From assembly GCA_004764695.1 (NCBI GenBank), contig SMSO01000014.1:3857148-3921147 (forward strand): a stretch of DNA of 64,000 bases, given 5' to 3'. Under the pieces are notes generated by a model. It worked only from the letters and a program-made list of their open reading frames with translations, was not told the DNA's origin and did no database searches. This document shows, piece by piece, positions 22,574 to 32,540 of this stretch (within the stretch, counting starts at the first letter, position 1; each line of letters opens with the position of its first letter). This DNA is from Schizochytrium sp. TIO01. Its lineage: Eukaryota > Sar > Bigyra > Thraustochytrida > Thraustochytriidae. The position numbers were made by a program, and so were the translations under genes.

Positions 22574-23410
22574 CTAGAGGAGGAAAAAACAAGATATAAG
22601 AACATAAATAGCCGTCAGGTAGAGCCAAGCACAAGATGTGAGGTGGTTGGCCGCATTCTTCAAGCTTGGTGTACACACTGCAATTGGCGTAACATCATCA
22701 TCTTCAAATTTGTTGGCACGGAAGGGCTGGCCTGGGAAGAATGATCGCCAAAAGTATTGTGTTCCGTTCTCATCGTATCCACTACTGTCAAGGTCGACCC
22801 CTGCCATGGACAAAATTGGATCTTCAATTCCAATACCGTTCAGAAATGCAGAGCTTGAGCAGCGCCACATATCCTCCGAATATCCACAAGCCTTGAAGTA
22901 GTTCTCACATACTGATTTACACATGATCAGGCTTTTATCTTCCTCATCGCAGCGTGGGAAATTCGCCCAACAGAAAAAATTCATATAAGCTTGTGTACAG
23001 TCGTTAACAAAGTTCCACGGGTCATCTTCGCCCTCTGCGTAAAAGCGCATCACCACTGACCCTTCGTCGCCATACTCATCCACGCCCAACTCTTGCAGCG
23101 TGAGATTTGTTTCGGCGGACTTGCGAATATCCCATTCACGGTTAAATGCCTCTTCAACCCAAGCATCTTTGTTACTCAGAGTATGTTCGCTCCAGCGATT
23201 AACTGACGAGCCCTGGTATCTTGGCATGCACGCTCTATATGTTACCAGATCCTTACAAAACGACATCTCGCCTTCAAAATCATCAGGGTCGCGGCACTCG
23301 CCTGTTTCGTAGCCCTGAATCTCGCATCCAAGCGAACCGTTTCCAGACAACACCACCAGCACTGCTGCAACCGCCACCACAAAAGGCCACGAGCCCCTGC
23401 GAGACACCAT
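22574..23410 (-). CDS. GPI-anchored protein with Frizzled-type cysteine-rich domain
   Basis: A 278-residue protein with a clear signal peptide (residues 1-28, hydrophobic core VVAVAAVLVVL). The spacing C138, C147, C154, C164, C168, C175, C184 (CTQAYMNFFCWANFPRCDEE..., then CKSVCENYFKAC) closely follows the Frizzled/FZ cysteine-rich fold, in which F-x-C-x-x-x-F-P-x-C and C-x-x-x-C-x-x-x are diagnostic. The protein ends in a hydrophobic tail of ~17 residues preceded by N-A-A-N, as expected of a GPI-attachment signal. In animals this domain binds Wnt lipids; no Wnt system is implied here, and protist FZ-like domains have unknown ligands. A CAG repeat lies just upstream of the start. Confidence 0.75.
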   Translation of the reverse strand: MVSRRGSWPFVVAVAAVLVVLSGNGSLGCEIQGYETGECRDPDDFEGEMSFCKDLVTYRACMPRYQGSSVNRWSEHTLSNKDAWVEEAFNREWDIRKSAETNLTLQELGVDEYGDEGSVVMRFYAEGEDDPWNFVNDCTQAYMNFFCWANFPRCDEEDKSLIMCKSVCENYFKACGYSEDMWRCSSSAFLNGIGIEDPILSMAGVDLDSSGYDENGTQYFWRSFFPGQPFRANKFEDDDVTPIAVCTPSLKNAANHLTSCAWLYLTAIYVLISCFFLL

Positions 23411-23452
23411 CGTGAGAAGGTTCGTTGCGTGTCTCTACGCCGCCGAACCTGT

Positions 23453-23456
<4 letters not shown>

Positions 23457-23488
<32 letters not shown>
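23457..23488. repeat. CTG/CAG triplet repeat in 5' flank
   Basis: About ten CTG triplets on the plus strand, that is CAG on the strand of the FZ-like gene, located ~50-80 bp upstream of its start codon. It probably lies in the 5' UTR or core promoter. Confidence 0.9.
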
Positions 23489-23489
<1 letters not shown>

Positions 23490-24050
23490 AGTGCGCCAAA
23501 CATTCTACTCGACAACCAAGGACCCGTAGAAGTAAAGAAAAATATTATGGAAATCCAGGCGGCCGTTGAGACGGGACATACTCCATGTGTCCTTGGTAGT
23601 AATTACTAGTGCTTGCCGGATCGAGTGTTCTTGATCTTGGAGAGAGACTCCGAGAATGAGAGCGGTTTTGATAAGGGCATGATGCAAACTAAGGAAGGAA
23701 TTTATATTTGTCAATCTTTAAATGCTTTGCTATCCCCCGTAGTACAAAACACGAAGTGCTCATGCCTTGCATTAGAGTTTTGTCCATAAAAAAACAATAA
23801 ATATCTCAGCGAAACTAAATCAATGCCTAGAGACAACTGTTGATTGCAAAAATAATTAAATTGTGAACGGGGATGGGAACTGTTTAATTGCTATCGCCAG
23901 ATCATGCACCACTACTGTTTGATGATGATTGCTAGAGGGTGCCCTGAGCGAGGGAATAAAAAAAAAAACGGATGACAGTGAAAGTAGATGGGGAGTGAAT
24001 TCTCAGATTTAATGAGCAACAAATTCTACAGAGTCGTCTCAGCAACAAGC
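23489..24050. other. Intergenic
   Basis: Upstream flank of the FZ-like gene and downstream flank of DEG15. AT-rich, with an A-run at ~23958-23968; no gene recognised. Confidence 0.5.
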
Positions 24051-25991
24051 TTAAAGCTTGGATTGCTGGTCTTGCTGCTGCTGAAGTTGAGCCAAAAAGT
24101 CGGAGAATCGAGACCCCTTTTCAACTGGCACCGACGGCTCCGGGGTGGATGCTGGAAGCCCAACACTTGCTTCGAGACGCCACAGAGACAAAAGGGTTGG
24201 GTCAGGACGATCATAAGAATCGAAAATAGCAGCCTGGATACTTGCGTGCTTATTGATACATCCCAGAAGAGGTCGAATCATATTGATTGGGATAGAAAAG
24301 TTGATTTCCGGAATGATGTTGCCATTTGAGTGACGCGCATTGCTCGTGAGAATGCCAATGAAGCGCCCTTGATCATCGGCCAAGAGACCTCCACTATGAC
24401 CTCGGAAAACACAAGCACAGGTTTGAAAAATAGCTGGCTCCCAAGATCTATGGGGGTGGGGAACAATCCGAGCAAGGACACCGGCAGAAGTCGTTGCTTG
24501 CAGCTGAGTTGAAGGATCAAAGATAGCGTGGCCTATCGCCACACATTTATCTCCAGGCCGAGGTAGAGGTGCCGACTCAGGCAACAGAGGGACAGAGTCC
24601 AAGCGCAAATCTGAATCGAGATTCACAATTTTGAGTAAGGCGATGTCAATAGGGCCTTGTGAACAGAACAAAAGTTGAGCCTCGCATTCAATACGCCGTT
24701 CGTCGTCACGCAGCGTCACTCGAATCTTAGTCCGCCGATGCCGCATCTGCAAGCGTTTAGTGTTTGGGTTTACATTAGTGTATGGACGGAAGAGGTGCGC
24801 ACAAGAAAGAATGTATCCTTCCTCAGAAATGAGAATGCCAGAGCCCCAGGAAGTGTTGACACAAATCAGTACGACTGATGCAGCGCTGTGGTCAACCGCA
24901 CTTTCAACAGTCTTAAGGGTTGATGGTGAGAAGGAGGGCCCACCGTGAATAGCTAGAGAATCAGTCATGCTTTGCTCCAAAGGCATTCCACCAGCCTCTG
25001 GGAATTGATGGCTCACCCAGGGATTGGAAAATGCATGGCCTGTGGTCTCCTGAGCGCAGATGCCTGCTTCCTGCGACTTTTCTAAAGCCGAGCCTTCGAT
25101 TGGAGCAAGGCCTAAAGGCTGAGCAAATGAGTGCCATGGCAGTATTGCCCCAAGCTCCAAGTTTGTTTGATCCATTCGTTGGAAGCTAGGCGCAATCATA
25201 CCAACAAGGCGACCCTTTGCATTGAGCACTGCTCCACCTTCTGAGCCAGGTAAGCACCGTGCATCGGTGAGGTACAACGTTGGATGTTGAGAATTCACAG
25301 GCCAGCGCACTACGTTACTAATTATGCCTGTTGTAAGACTGTTCTGAAATACAGAAGGGGATACCAAACCAAAAGGAGAACTCACAACGACAACAGCTGA
25401 TCCACGAGAAGATTCTTCGTAAAGTTTTGTTGGTGCAAGCGATATTTCCATTGGCGGATTTGGCAAGCTCGGAACTCGGAGGAGGGCAACGCAGCTAACA
25501 TCAATTCCACGCTGGGAGCGGGGTGGCCCATTTACAAGGCGATCTGCAGCTTGAAGCACAATTTTAGACCTCGCAATGTTCACAAGTTCGCAGCGCATCC
25601 AATGGCCGTTTTCAAGCAAAATTTCTACAATGCATGTCGGCATGAGCTCTTCCAAAGGGTCCTGCGTCTGTTCATGGAGCTTCATAAAAGGTGCAAGAAT
25701 CATTGCACTTGTGACCACTGCCCACCCTTCGGGTACAGCGCGACAAGGGCAAAGAAACCCTGACGCAGAAAGCGTGGTCTTGCCAGCCTCCATCGAGAAG
25801 AACGGACGTCCATCGGCCTTGAGACCCTTGGGATCTGACCCAGTGACACGGACCAATACGCCAACTCGAGTCCATGTGTGAGGACCGACATCGTTTTGGT
25901 TGCCAGAGCCGAAATCATTGTCGTCGTCGCTGGGGGAAGTCAAAGTTCTCATGCCGCGGAAGCGGTCGGACTCGGCCCCATCTGGGTCCAT
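24051..25991 (-). CDS. DEG15: Peroxisomal leader-peptide-processing protease (DEG15/TYSND1)
   Basis: DEG15/TYSND1 is the trypsin-like protease that removes PTS2 leader peptides and processes beta-oxidation enzymes in peroxisomes. The ATG at 25991 gives 646 residues; the frame runs further upstream but without another ATG. Residues 47-82 (VRVTGSDPKGLK, then GKTTLSASGFL) match the plant DEG15 N-terminus. The first half contains a protease-like fold with PGSEGGAV (248-255), and the second carries the catalytic triad: His399 in LSCAHLF, Asp449 in PIDIALLKI and Ser533 in RGHSGGLL. The last three residues are SKL, a canonical PTS1 import signal, so the protein can enter peroxisomes by the PEX5 route. 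It supports a working PTS2/beta-oxidation system in this organism. Confidence 0.93.
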   Translation of the reverse strand: MDPDGAESDRFRGMRTLTSPSDDDNDFGSGNQNDVGPHTWTRVGVLVRVTGSDPKGLKADGRPFFSMEAGKTTLSASGFLCPCRAVPEGWAVVTSAMILAPFMKLHEQTQDPLEELMPTCIVEILLENGHWMRCELVNIARSKIVLQAADRLVNGPPRSQRGIDVSCVALLRVPSLPNPPMEISLAPTKLYEESSRGSAVVVVSSPFGLVSPSVFQNSLTTGIISNVVRWPVNSQHPTLYLTDARCLPGSEGGAVLNAKGRLVGMIAPSFQRMDQTNLELGAILPWHSFAQPLGLAPIEGSALEKSQEAGICAQETTGHAFSNPWVSHQFPEAGGMPLEQSMTDSLAIHGGPSFSPSTLKTVESAVDHSAASVVLICVNTSWGSGILISEEGYILSCAHLFRPYTNVNPNTKRLQMRHRRTKIRVTLRDDERRIECEAQLLFCSQGPIDIALLKIVNLDSDLRLDSVPLLPESAPLPRPGDKCVAIGHAIFDPSTQLQATTSAGVLARIVPHPHRSWEPAIFQTCACVFRGHSGGLLADDQGRFIGILTSNARHSNGNIIPEINFSIPINMIRPLLGCINKHASIQAAIFDSYDRPDPTLLSLWRLEASVGLPASTPEPSVPVEKGSRFSDFLAQLQQQQDQQSKL

Positions 25992-27295
25992 CGTCCTGCC
26001 CAGTGCCGCCTTCAGGCAAGAAGAACAATTTGTGAAACTGCGGCAAGGAGGGAGATAAGAAACGAGCGAGAGCCGCGCTCGCAACGACTCGAAACGCGCG
26101 AGAAGTGGGTCTGGTACATGTGCCCTATTTTCCAAGGCGTCGATGTGGGAGTTCAATTCTTTCGGAGACGCTTTCGTTCTGCTTAAAACGCATAATAATG
26201 CACAAAGTTGAGCTATGTGTAATGTAGTGCTCACCAAAGGTGAAATAGGAGCAGAACTTCGGGGTCTTCCTCCTCCTGAATCAAAAATGCATGTGGGAGC
26301 GAACAAAAGACAGATTCGGAGGAGGTTATGATAGAAATCCTCAAGACAGTGTCAAAAGGAAAGATTTATTTCTTAATTAATGGAGACTTGCCTACTGCTG
26401 TGAAAGATTATTGGATATTTTACCAGGACAGGACACACTAGGAGATTGTGAATTTAGGTTGACATGCTGTTCGTGTACGCTTTGGTGCTTATCGAGGTAT
26501 CTAATGGTAACAACTTTCCATACACACGTGTTTAAGCACATCAGTAGAAATGTCTGATTTAAGAACAATGTAGCTTGTAACATGATCAAATATCGTTTCG
26601 CTTAGTTAAGTCTGGTCTTCATTAAGAACAATGAAATCCACGCCAATCATCCCTCGAGGATCCTGTGAAGCTGCAAATCCGCAGGCGAAGCTCAAAACGA
26701 ATCATATCGATACTGTCAATACAACGAGCTTCACAGATACTCTACTTCAGGAGACACAGCTCATAAATGTACCCGTTCTGAGAAATGGAGCAACAAATCT
26801 CGAAACGAGATTGAGTTGTGGAAACTGTTCTGATTCAATATAGTTTTCTTGCTCGCGCAGGGCTTATTTAGGTTTCGTGATGCGCTAGAGCAGGAGTTCC
26901 TGAGAAACGTCTACAGTTTACGTAGATTAACGAACCCTCAAACGCATTGTCGAGTTTACATTACAGACGAACTTCCGGGCTTCAAGAAGACAGAATAGCC
27001 ATAGTTGATGCAATGCGGTGTCCCTGTGATATGTTCGCGTTCAATTTCCTTCCTCCGAGAAAAAGATACATAGAACTGTTAAAAAAAAAAGTGAGTAAAA
27101 GAGAAGAAAAGAAAAGAAAGTAGGAAGAGAAAAGACAAACGAAAGCCTCAAAAACAGCGACGAGCAAGTCCGAAGCTGCTCCAAACCCCAAAACGTTGGC
27201 TCTGAAGCTAGTGACATCACCACAGAAGAGGACATAGTGGAGCCCGAGAGGCGATCTAGAGCTTTGTGTTCCAGACTTTGATACCTGCAGAGAAA
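25992..27295. other. Intergenic between divergent genes
   Basis: Promoter regions of DEG15 (minus) and the B12D-like gene (plus). The first ~315 bp continue the DEG15 frame without an ATG. A 146-codon minus-strand frame at 26982-27422 overlaps exon 1 and the intron of the B12D-like gene and is judged an artefact. Confidence 0.5.
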
Positions 27296-27966
27296 ATGCC
27301 GCCGAAGAGAAACCCATGGGTAGGCCCTCATTTGGTAAGTTGATCCAGTTCGTGGCAAAACTGCATATAGTAAAGTACAGGAAAGGCACAAACAATGTTA
27401 AGATTATGCTGGCCTTCTCCATAATTCAAGTGTTTGGGTTATGATGCCTTTCAACTGGTTGTTGCGCAAGCCACGATGTTCAGGCTAAAAGACATTTGGA
27501 GTTGTTATTATGAATCTATGTGGCGAAAAAAACTCTAACATTTGGATTTTGGTAATGGTCATACTTTTTCATTGTAAATGCAAAGGTCTTCCCCGTTGTC
27601 ATGGGCACACTGATGTTTGGTGGGGCTGTGCTGCTCGCATACCGCAAGATTCGTTACGACCCAGAGCTCAAGTTAGATGCACGATCAAGACAGAGCCCCA
27701 TTATGGACAACAAGGAAAAGGCCCTGCAATTCCAGGCACACCGCGAATATTTTGGCAAGTTTGACACGTATATCAAGAGGCCTGAGGCCGCAACTCTAAA
27801 ACCTGCTGAGGTAAAGATAATTGATGGAGATAACGAGCAGCCTGACTTGAACGTCATGGCAGAGCCTGCTGCAGCAACAATCTCGGCTTCGGAAGCTGAA
27901 GAGCTGCCGGAAGCCGCCCCAATCGTCTCAGAAACAATTCAAGAAGAAGGAAACGAAGACAAGTAA
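27296..27966 (+). CDS. B12D/NDUFA4-like single-span mitochondrial protein, two exons
   Basis: I read this as join(27296..27334, 27586..27966), 139 residues. Exon 1 has 13 codons (MPPKRNPWVGPHL) and ends at a perfect G|GTAAGT donor; the 251-bp intron ends in CAAAG after a T-rich tract, and both junctions are in phase 0. The joined protein has one hydrophobic span (~residues 14-32), then Y-R-K-I-R-Y-D-P-E-L-K-L, R-x-x-P-I-M-D-N, and F-x-x-H-R. The order W-x-x-P, membrane span, N/D-P-E/D, R, I/V-x-D/E-N, H resembles the B12D/NDUFA4 (MLRQ) family of small inner-membrane respiratory-chain proteins. The C-terminal ~55 residues are acidic and Ala/Glu-rich, longer than usual. The exon structure is more certain than the family. 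Confidence 0.6.
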
Positions 27967-28150
27967 TCTTTAAGGGTGATAAGCCTGAAAATCCATAATC
28001 TCTAGATAGAATAAAGCTAGCAAAACATTTGTAGAAAAGCCGGAAAAAAATGTTCCTGGTATGAGAGGCGCATTTTGGTCATTCTACCCTTGAAATATTA
28101 AAGACAACAAAATACTAGAACCTACAGGTCTAGTAGCAAGCTTTGCAAGC

Positions 28151-29161
28151 TCACTGCTTTTGCTGAAGACCAAGAATTATTTTGTACAGCCCTTCGAGAA
28201 CTGGTACTTGGATTTGATGCTCATCAGCACGTCTTGTAAGGAAGCCATTGATAGCTTCAATTTCAGTTTCGCGCCCAGCCAGTACATCAGCAAACATGGA
28301 TGAAGTGTTGGGTTGTGTGAGACGTGCCACGTGCAAGACAAGATTAAGAGCGGATCCGTGTGGTTCAGTGAGCAAGCGAACACCGTCTTCGTGAGCGACG
28401 ATCTGCTCAAACTCATCGCAGGCACTCTGAATAAGAGGGCGCAGCTCTTCGCGCAAAAGACATCCGTTTTTCTCACGAATCATGGCAGTCACAGGATTCA
28501 GGATTGAGTTTACTAGGAGCTTTGTCCAGACCATGGAGCGCACATCGTCACTCACCATGACCTCCTCAGCGTCCATAAGGCCCTTCATGATTGATGACTG
28601 ATTGAGACGCTTAGCAAAGGCTTGAAGTGCCGGCTCGCTTTCTGGACCAACACATGTGATTCCAGGACCATTGAAACGAACATGCTGCTCGCCAACCACG
28701 CTGGCGCCAAGATATGTGAGGCCCTGAAGAACCTTGATGCCTGGGTATGGCTTGAGTGCATCCGCGATAATATCAGCATTACCCATGCCGTTTTGCAGAG
28801 AAACCACGAGGCTTCGATCTGGTACGATGAGGCCCTGCTCTGCAGCCCGAGCAAGCTGTGTTCCAATGTCTTTGGTATCCTTATTTTTAACAGTGACAAG
28901 CGTGAGGTCGAAAGGATGAATGTCGGCATTGAAAGGCACATTGTCAAGTCCGAAGGCGACATCTGTGACCTCGGCACGCATCGCGGATCCGTCTAAGAGA
29001 TCTACGGTAACAGTCCCAGGGCCAGTCGAGCAGACTTTTCCATCTCCACGAGACCTTCGCACAAGAGTCACCGCTGTTGACGGCGTAGATGCCAGTCTTG
29101 TTGCAAAGTATGTTCCCAGCGATCCAGCGCCCACAACGCAAACTCGCAACATTTCGCTCAT
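28151..29161 (-). CDS. panE: 2-dehydropantoate 2-reductase (ketopantoate reductase)
   Basis: This NADPH enzyme reduces ketopantoate to pantoate for vitamin B5 and coenzyme A synthesis. The ATG at 29161 gives 336 residues, the normal size; the longer frame starts only at a TTG. The dinucleotide-binding motif GAGSLG is at residues 11-16, the conserved LQNGMGN at 122-128, and the active-site Lys region VWTKLLVNSILNPVTA has its Lys at residue 214. The C-terminal helical domain contains the family pattern S-S-M-x-x-D-V-L-A-G-R-x-T-E-I-E-x-I-N-G. No targeting sequence is evident, so a cytosolic location is likely. No other pantothenate gene lies nearby. Confidence 0.92.
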   Translation of the reverse strand: MSEMLRVCVVGAGSLGTYFATRLASTPSTAVTLVRRSRGDGKVCSTGPGTVTVDLLDGSAMRAEVTDVAFGLDNVPFNADIHPFDLTLVTVKNKDTKDIGTQLARAAEQGLIVPDRSLVVSLQNGMGNADIIADALKPYPGIKVLQGLTYLGASVVGEQHVRFNGPGITCVGPESEPALQAFAKRLNQSSIMKGLMDAEEVMVSDDVRSMVWTKLLVNSILNPVTAMIREKNGCLLREELRPLIQSACDEFEQIVAHEDGVRLLTEPHGSALNLVLHVARLTQPNTSSMFADVLAGRETEIEAINGFLTRRADEHQIQVPVLEGLYKIILGLQQKQ

Positions 29162-29919
29162 GGTAAACAAACCTAGGCCGGCTTTGTGTTATGCTTCCCA
29201 AGTGAATAACGATGGCCTATACAAGCTACAGCCTCGGTATCTGCTACTGTCCTTCCTGCGATTGTGAAGATGACGAAGATGAACACAAAGTCGCCGCGTG
29301 TGATCGAGGATGCTCAATACAATCCCAATCTAGTAGTGCAATTTGTATCAGTGGTGCATTTATACAGAACACGGCGTGTCTCTCTATGGTCAAGGTACAC
29401 CTATGGTTATTTTTTATTCGAAATGTTCGTTTATGCAGAGTTGCAAAGGTTCCTTCTCATTTGTAGGCCTCAGAGGAGTTGGCAGCTTAGAGAACGTGGT
29501 TCCATGGTCGGCTGACTCTAGTCTCTGGTTCTGAAGGTTTTAAAATCCAAAAAGTAGAATACAATGGCCCAATATAGTTAGAAAATTTACAACAGCGCGG
29601 ATATAAATATGATGAGCCAAGAACGGCAAATAAGGCCTGGGCGAGGCTGGTCTGGCTTAAGTAAGCTATGGACATCACATTGTGGTGGCGCGGTGGTGAA
29701 GACACTGCGGGCGTGCCTTTCATAATTTAGTTATACGAACGGAAAAGCATAGGTTCGTGGGAAACTTTGAGTAAGCCTTGGCTGCAACGGATCAATTTGT
29801 ACCCTCCGCGTCACACTAATGCGAATCAGAAAAAAGATAAGTAGACTCCAAGATATTTAATTCATAGTTTATGCTGTACTTGGTAAAAAAGATTCAAACA
29901 TGCATAGGGAGTGACCAAC
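29162..29919. other. Intergenic between divergent genes
   Basis: Promoter regions of ketopantoate reductase (minus) and the coiled-coil gene (plus). Several overlapping short frames occur at 29212-29534 without motifs. Confidence 0.5.
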
Positions 29920-30537
29920 ATGACCGAATACCCATGTAGCCAAGCAAACACCATTGCCAGGAAGATGGAAACCCTCAAGGCTGCGTTGGAAAAAGTTTGC
30001 CATGATGTGGATCTGGTAAATGTTTTACGTTCCCAGCCATGTGAACATGTGGCGCAGCCCTGGGAAGATACCCCAGAGGCCAAAATGGAAGATCAAGATG
30101 CAAGGGAGGAGGCCATCGCTTCCAGCAATCGATGCTTGAAAAGTAATAAAACAAAGCGCCTGCAGATTGAATCTTGGTTAGGTAGCACATATGGTGATGC
30201 AATGAATTTATCTGATGTCAAGCGTAAGCTTCACGGGCTGTCCTTACATGAAACTCGTGATCTTGCTCTGCTCTTCATTTTGGAAATGAGGAAAATTCGC
30301 GAGGTTTTCCGACAAGAGCTTAAAGAAGATATTCCTGCACTACAAAAGGAGAATGAAAGACTTCGAGCACGAGTCGATGAGCTCGAGAACCTCCATGGAG
30401 ACATACCACCTGACAAGTCACAACGTTTTGGACTTTCCATACCGCAAGAACGAGCTTTTCATTCTTATGAATCTATCAATACCGCCTTAGACATTCTCAT
30501 TCGACAAAGTAGACAAGAAATGAATCTGTGGCGTTGA
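29920..30537 (+). CDS. Hypothetical coiled-coil protein
   Basis: A 205-residue protein from the ATG at 29920 (an upstream in-frame GTG at 29911 is not used). I do not recognise a family. Residues ~100-155 form a strongly charged helical stretch (EMRKIREVFRQELKEDI, then LQKENERLRARVDELENL) that is almost certainly a coiled coil with a leucine-zipper-like spacing. The N-terminal part is mixed-charge and soluble. There is no signal peptide or membrane span. The end, ALDILIRQSRQEMNLWR, is followed by TGA. Consistent coding character over 200 codons supports it as a real gene, but function cannot be inferred. Confidence 0.55.
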   Translation: MTEYPCSQANTIARKMETLKAALEKVCHDVDLVNVLRSQPCEHVAQPWEDTPEAKMEDQDAREEAIASSNRCLKSNKTKRLQIESWLGSTYGDAMNLSDVKRKLHGLSLHETRDLALLFILEMRKIREVFRQELKEDIPALQKENERLRARVDELENLHGDIPPDKSQRFGLSIPQERAFHSYESINTALDILIRQSRQEMNLWR

Positions 30538-30614
30538 GACTGGGTATATGACGTATACCCCATACAAGATGTAAAAGTAATAGATCAAAATCCTGTTGAT
30601 TAATTATATAAAGA

Positions 30615-31526
30615 TTAAGACGAGAATCTAATTTTTTTTCTATGATGATTGGGATTTGTACTTCGTACGTATGAACACCGGAAACTCGCGCGCGGGGGGA
30701 GGGAGAGTTCGGGTGGCAGCTCCATAAAGCAGGCCGTGGGGACATTTTCACACGTAAGCATAAGAGGAGTATCGCCTCCGTGCGGCGTACCTGTGTATGC
30801 ACCGTAGTCGAAAAGGAGATTCACAATCAAGGCGTCACTACTTTTGCATGCGAGCATGAGCGGAGATGAATCGCGCGTTAAACTGGGTCAATGTTGATTT
30901 CGGCACCACAATCAATGAGAAATTGATCAAGCCGGTGCTGTCCGCTATAACAAGCATGCTTAAGCGCTGTCAACTCTTCTCTGTCCACGTCATCTACGTT
31001 GCCTCCGCCATGATCAAGGAAAAGCTCAATCATCTCTTGACGCTGTCCTTCCTCGCCAGCCCTTCCGACAAGAGTAAGTTATCCTTCGCTTCTTCATGCA
31101 ATACAGATCCTGCTCATTGATTCCATCAACCCAGTCGCCCTCGACATAGTCGAAAGGATTGCGTAAGCACTCGAAATTCATACCGTGCTCCACAAATAGG
31201 CGAGCAAGGTCTGTATTTTTCTTTTCGACAGCGATTTTCAAAGCCTCTTCGCGATCCTCGAGCTTATCATCACGACTGCGAAGCATCCGGACAACCTCGA
31301 CTTGACCCTCGCGACACGCTTTCAGAAGAGGAGACTTGTCAGAGTATCCACTATGATTTACTTCTGCTCCACGAAGCGCGCGGCGTTCACGTGACCATTC
31401 ATACAAGCCACAGACAGAGCGGTGATGCCGTTTTCCTCGGAAGCAACATCCGCGCCGAGATCGAGAAGGACCTCCATAACTTTATTGAGACCTTGTCGGC
31501 TTGCGTGATGCAGCGGCTTGGGAATC
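30615..31526 (-). pseudogene. Ankyrin-repeat gene remnant broken by frameshifts
   Basis: Reading down the minus strand, ankyrin-type repeats continue in register but switch frame. At ~31523-31376 the frame gives LHHASRQGLNKVMEVLLDLG and NGITALSVACMNGHVNAARF, then stops. The next repeat (GAEVNHSGYSDKSPLLKAC..., 31390-31026) is in another frame, entered where roughly ten bases seem to be missing near 31378. From ~31078 a third frame gives MIELFLDHGG and LTALKHACYSGQ up to a stop at 30878. The next repeat (SSPLMLACKSSDALIVNLLF) lies in yet another frame down to 30615. The switches are too close together for introns. This is best read as a decaying gene; a family of intact ankyrin genes presumably exists elsewhere. 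Confidence 0.75.
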
Positions 31527-31737
31527 CACAACTAGCTCAGCTAGCCCACCCCTGCCCACTTGCAGCCTCAACTGCGGAACCCAAGTGGTTGAACATCACC
31601 ACACCGCCCAGCCAAGCTAAAGTTTTGGGCCACCCGAGCACGAAGAGTTCATTTCTTGCAAGGCCAATGACGACATCAGCGCTCAAGTTATTTTCATTCC
31701 AATAGGGAAAATGTATCCACTCAATCACATTCAATCA

Positions 31738-31990
31738 TTACTTTCTCCTCTTGGGGGATCCGCGTTCTTCTTTGTGTGCATCGTAGGTTTTCCGCTTGGG
31801 TCCTGATGTATTTTGTTCAACGTCCGCAAGAATGTGCAAGCCTGAACCATTCGTTCTGGGAGCAGTGATCAGATCGAGGACTTCCACGAACCCAGCATCG
31901 TAGGCAACCCTGAGCGCAGTCTGAGCCTTGCTCGACTTGATGTTGTCCAAGCCGTGCGCGCTGTTGAGATCGATGATGACGTACGTTGCT
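31738..31990 (-). pseudogene. C-terminal fragment of a second ankyrin-repeat protein
   Basis: A minus-strand frame reads one ankyrin-like unit (QTALRVAYDAGFVEVLDLI) and then a natural-looking basic, hydrophilic C-terminus ending GSPKRRK-stop, which could be a nuclear-localisation tail. No intact upstream repeats are found in the frame beyond ~31990, where the sequence becomes low-complexity (a GC dinucleotide run at ~32042-32058). It is either the last exon of a gene I cannot trace or, more likely, a remnant related to the neighbouring ankyrin pseudogene. Confidence 0.45.
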
Positions 31991-32540
31991 CGAGCCTCGC
32001 CTCTTCTGGCTGACTGACCTCGACCTGCTCAAACGAAAGCTTGCGCGCGCGCGCGCGTGTCCGTCGCGCTCCGACACTATATGTAGCAAACGTCTAATCC
32101 TTTCCTTTGCACGCCGCAGGGGCTCCCATGTCTGCCAATGCATGGGTCTCGAGCTAAAGTGTTCAAGCTGCCTTGAAGTCCCAAACTAGCAACGGATCTA
32201 AATAACCTATTTATCTTTATAGGCAATATCTCTTAATCGATCGGAGCTGGAAGATAGCTGCCGCGAGTGTTCGAGAGGCGTACGTACGTACGGTACGTAT
32301 CCGTGCTACATTTTTGCTTTTGCCCCCCCATCAAAAGCGTGTCAACAACGAGAAGTACCAAGAGGGGAATGCGATCAAGAGGCTGACTGAGAGTGAGGCA
32401 AGAGCTCGGTCTTTGCTCGAATTGCATGCAAAGCAAACAGAATCACGGTCTTCGCGAAAATCTGAAGATACCATTTGTCAGGGCTATAAAACGAATTGTA
32501 CAATCTCGTCGTTGCCGAGATTTTGTGCAAGGCACTTAAA
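31991..32540. other. Intergenic with GC dinucleotide run
   Basis: Contains a CG/GC dinucleotide run around 32042-32058 and ACGT-rich sequence (CGTACGTACG near 32279-32300). Nothing recognisable is encoded. It includes the sequence where the C-terminus of the adjacent glycosyltransferase would be expected. Confidence 0.5.

Noticed and set aside
26982-27422. 146-codon minus-strand frame with a hydrophobic middle
   Set aside because: It overlaps exon 1 and the intron of the B12D-like gene on the opposite strand; the hydrophobic run comes from poly-A/GAAAA sequence.
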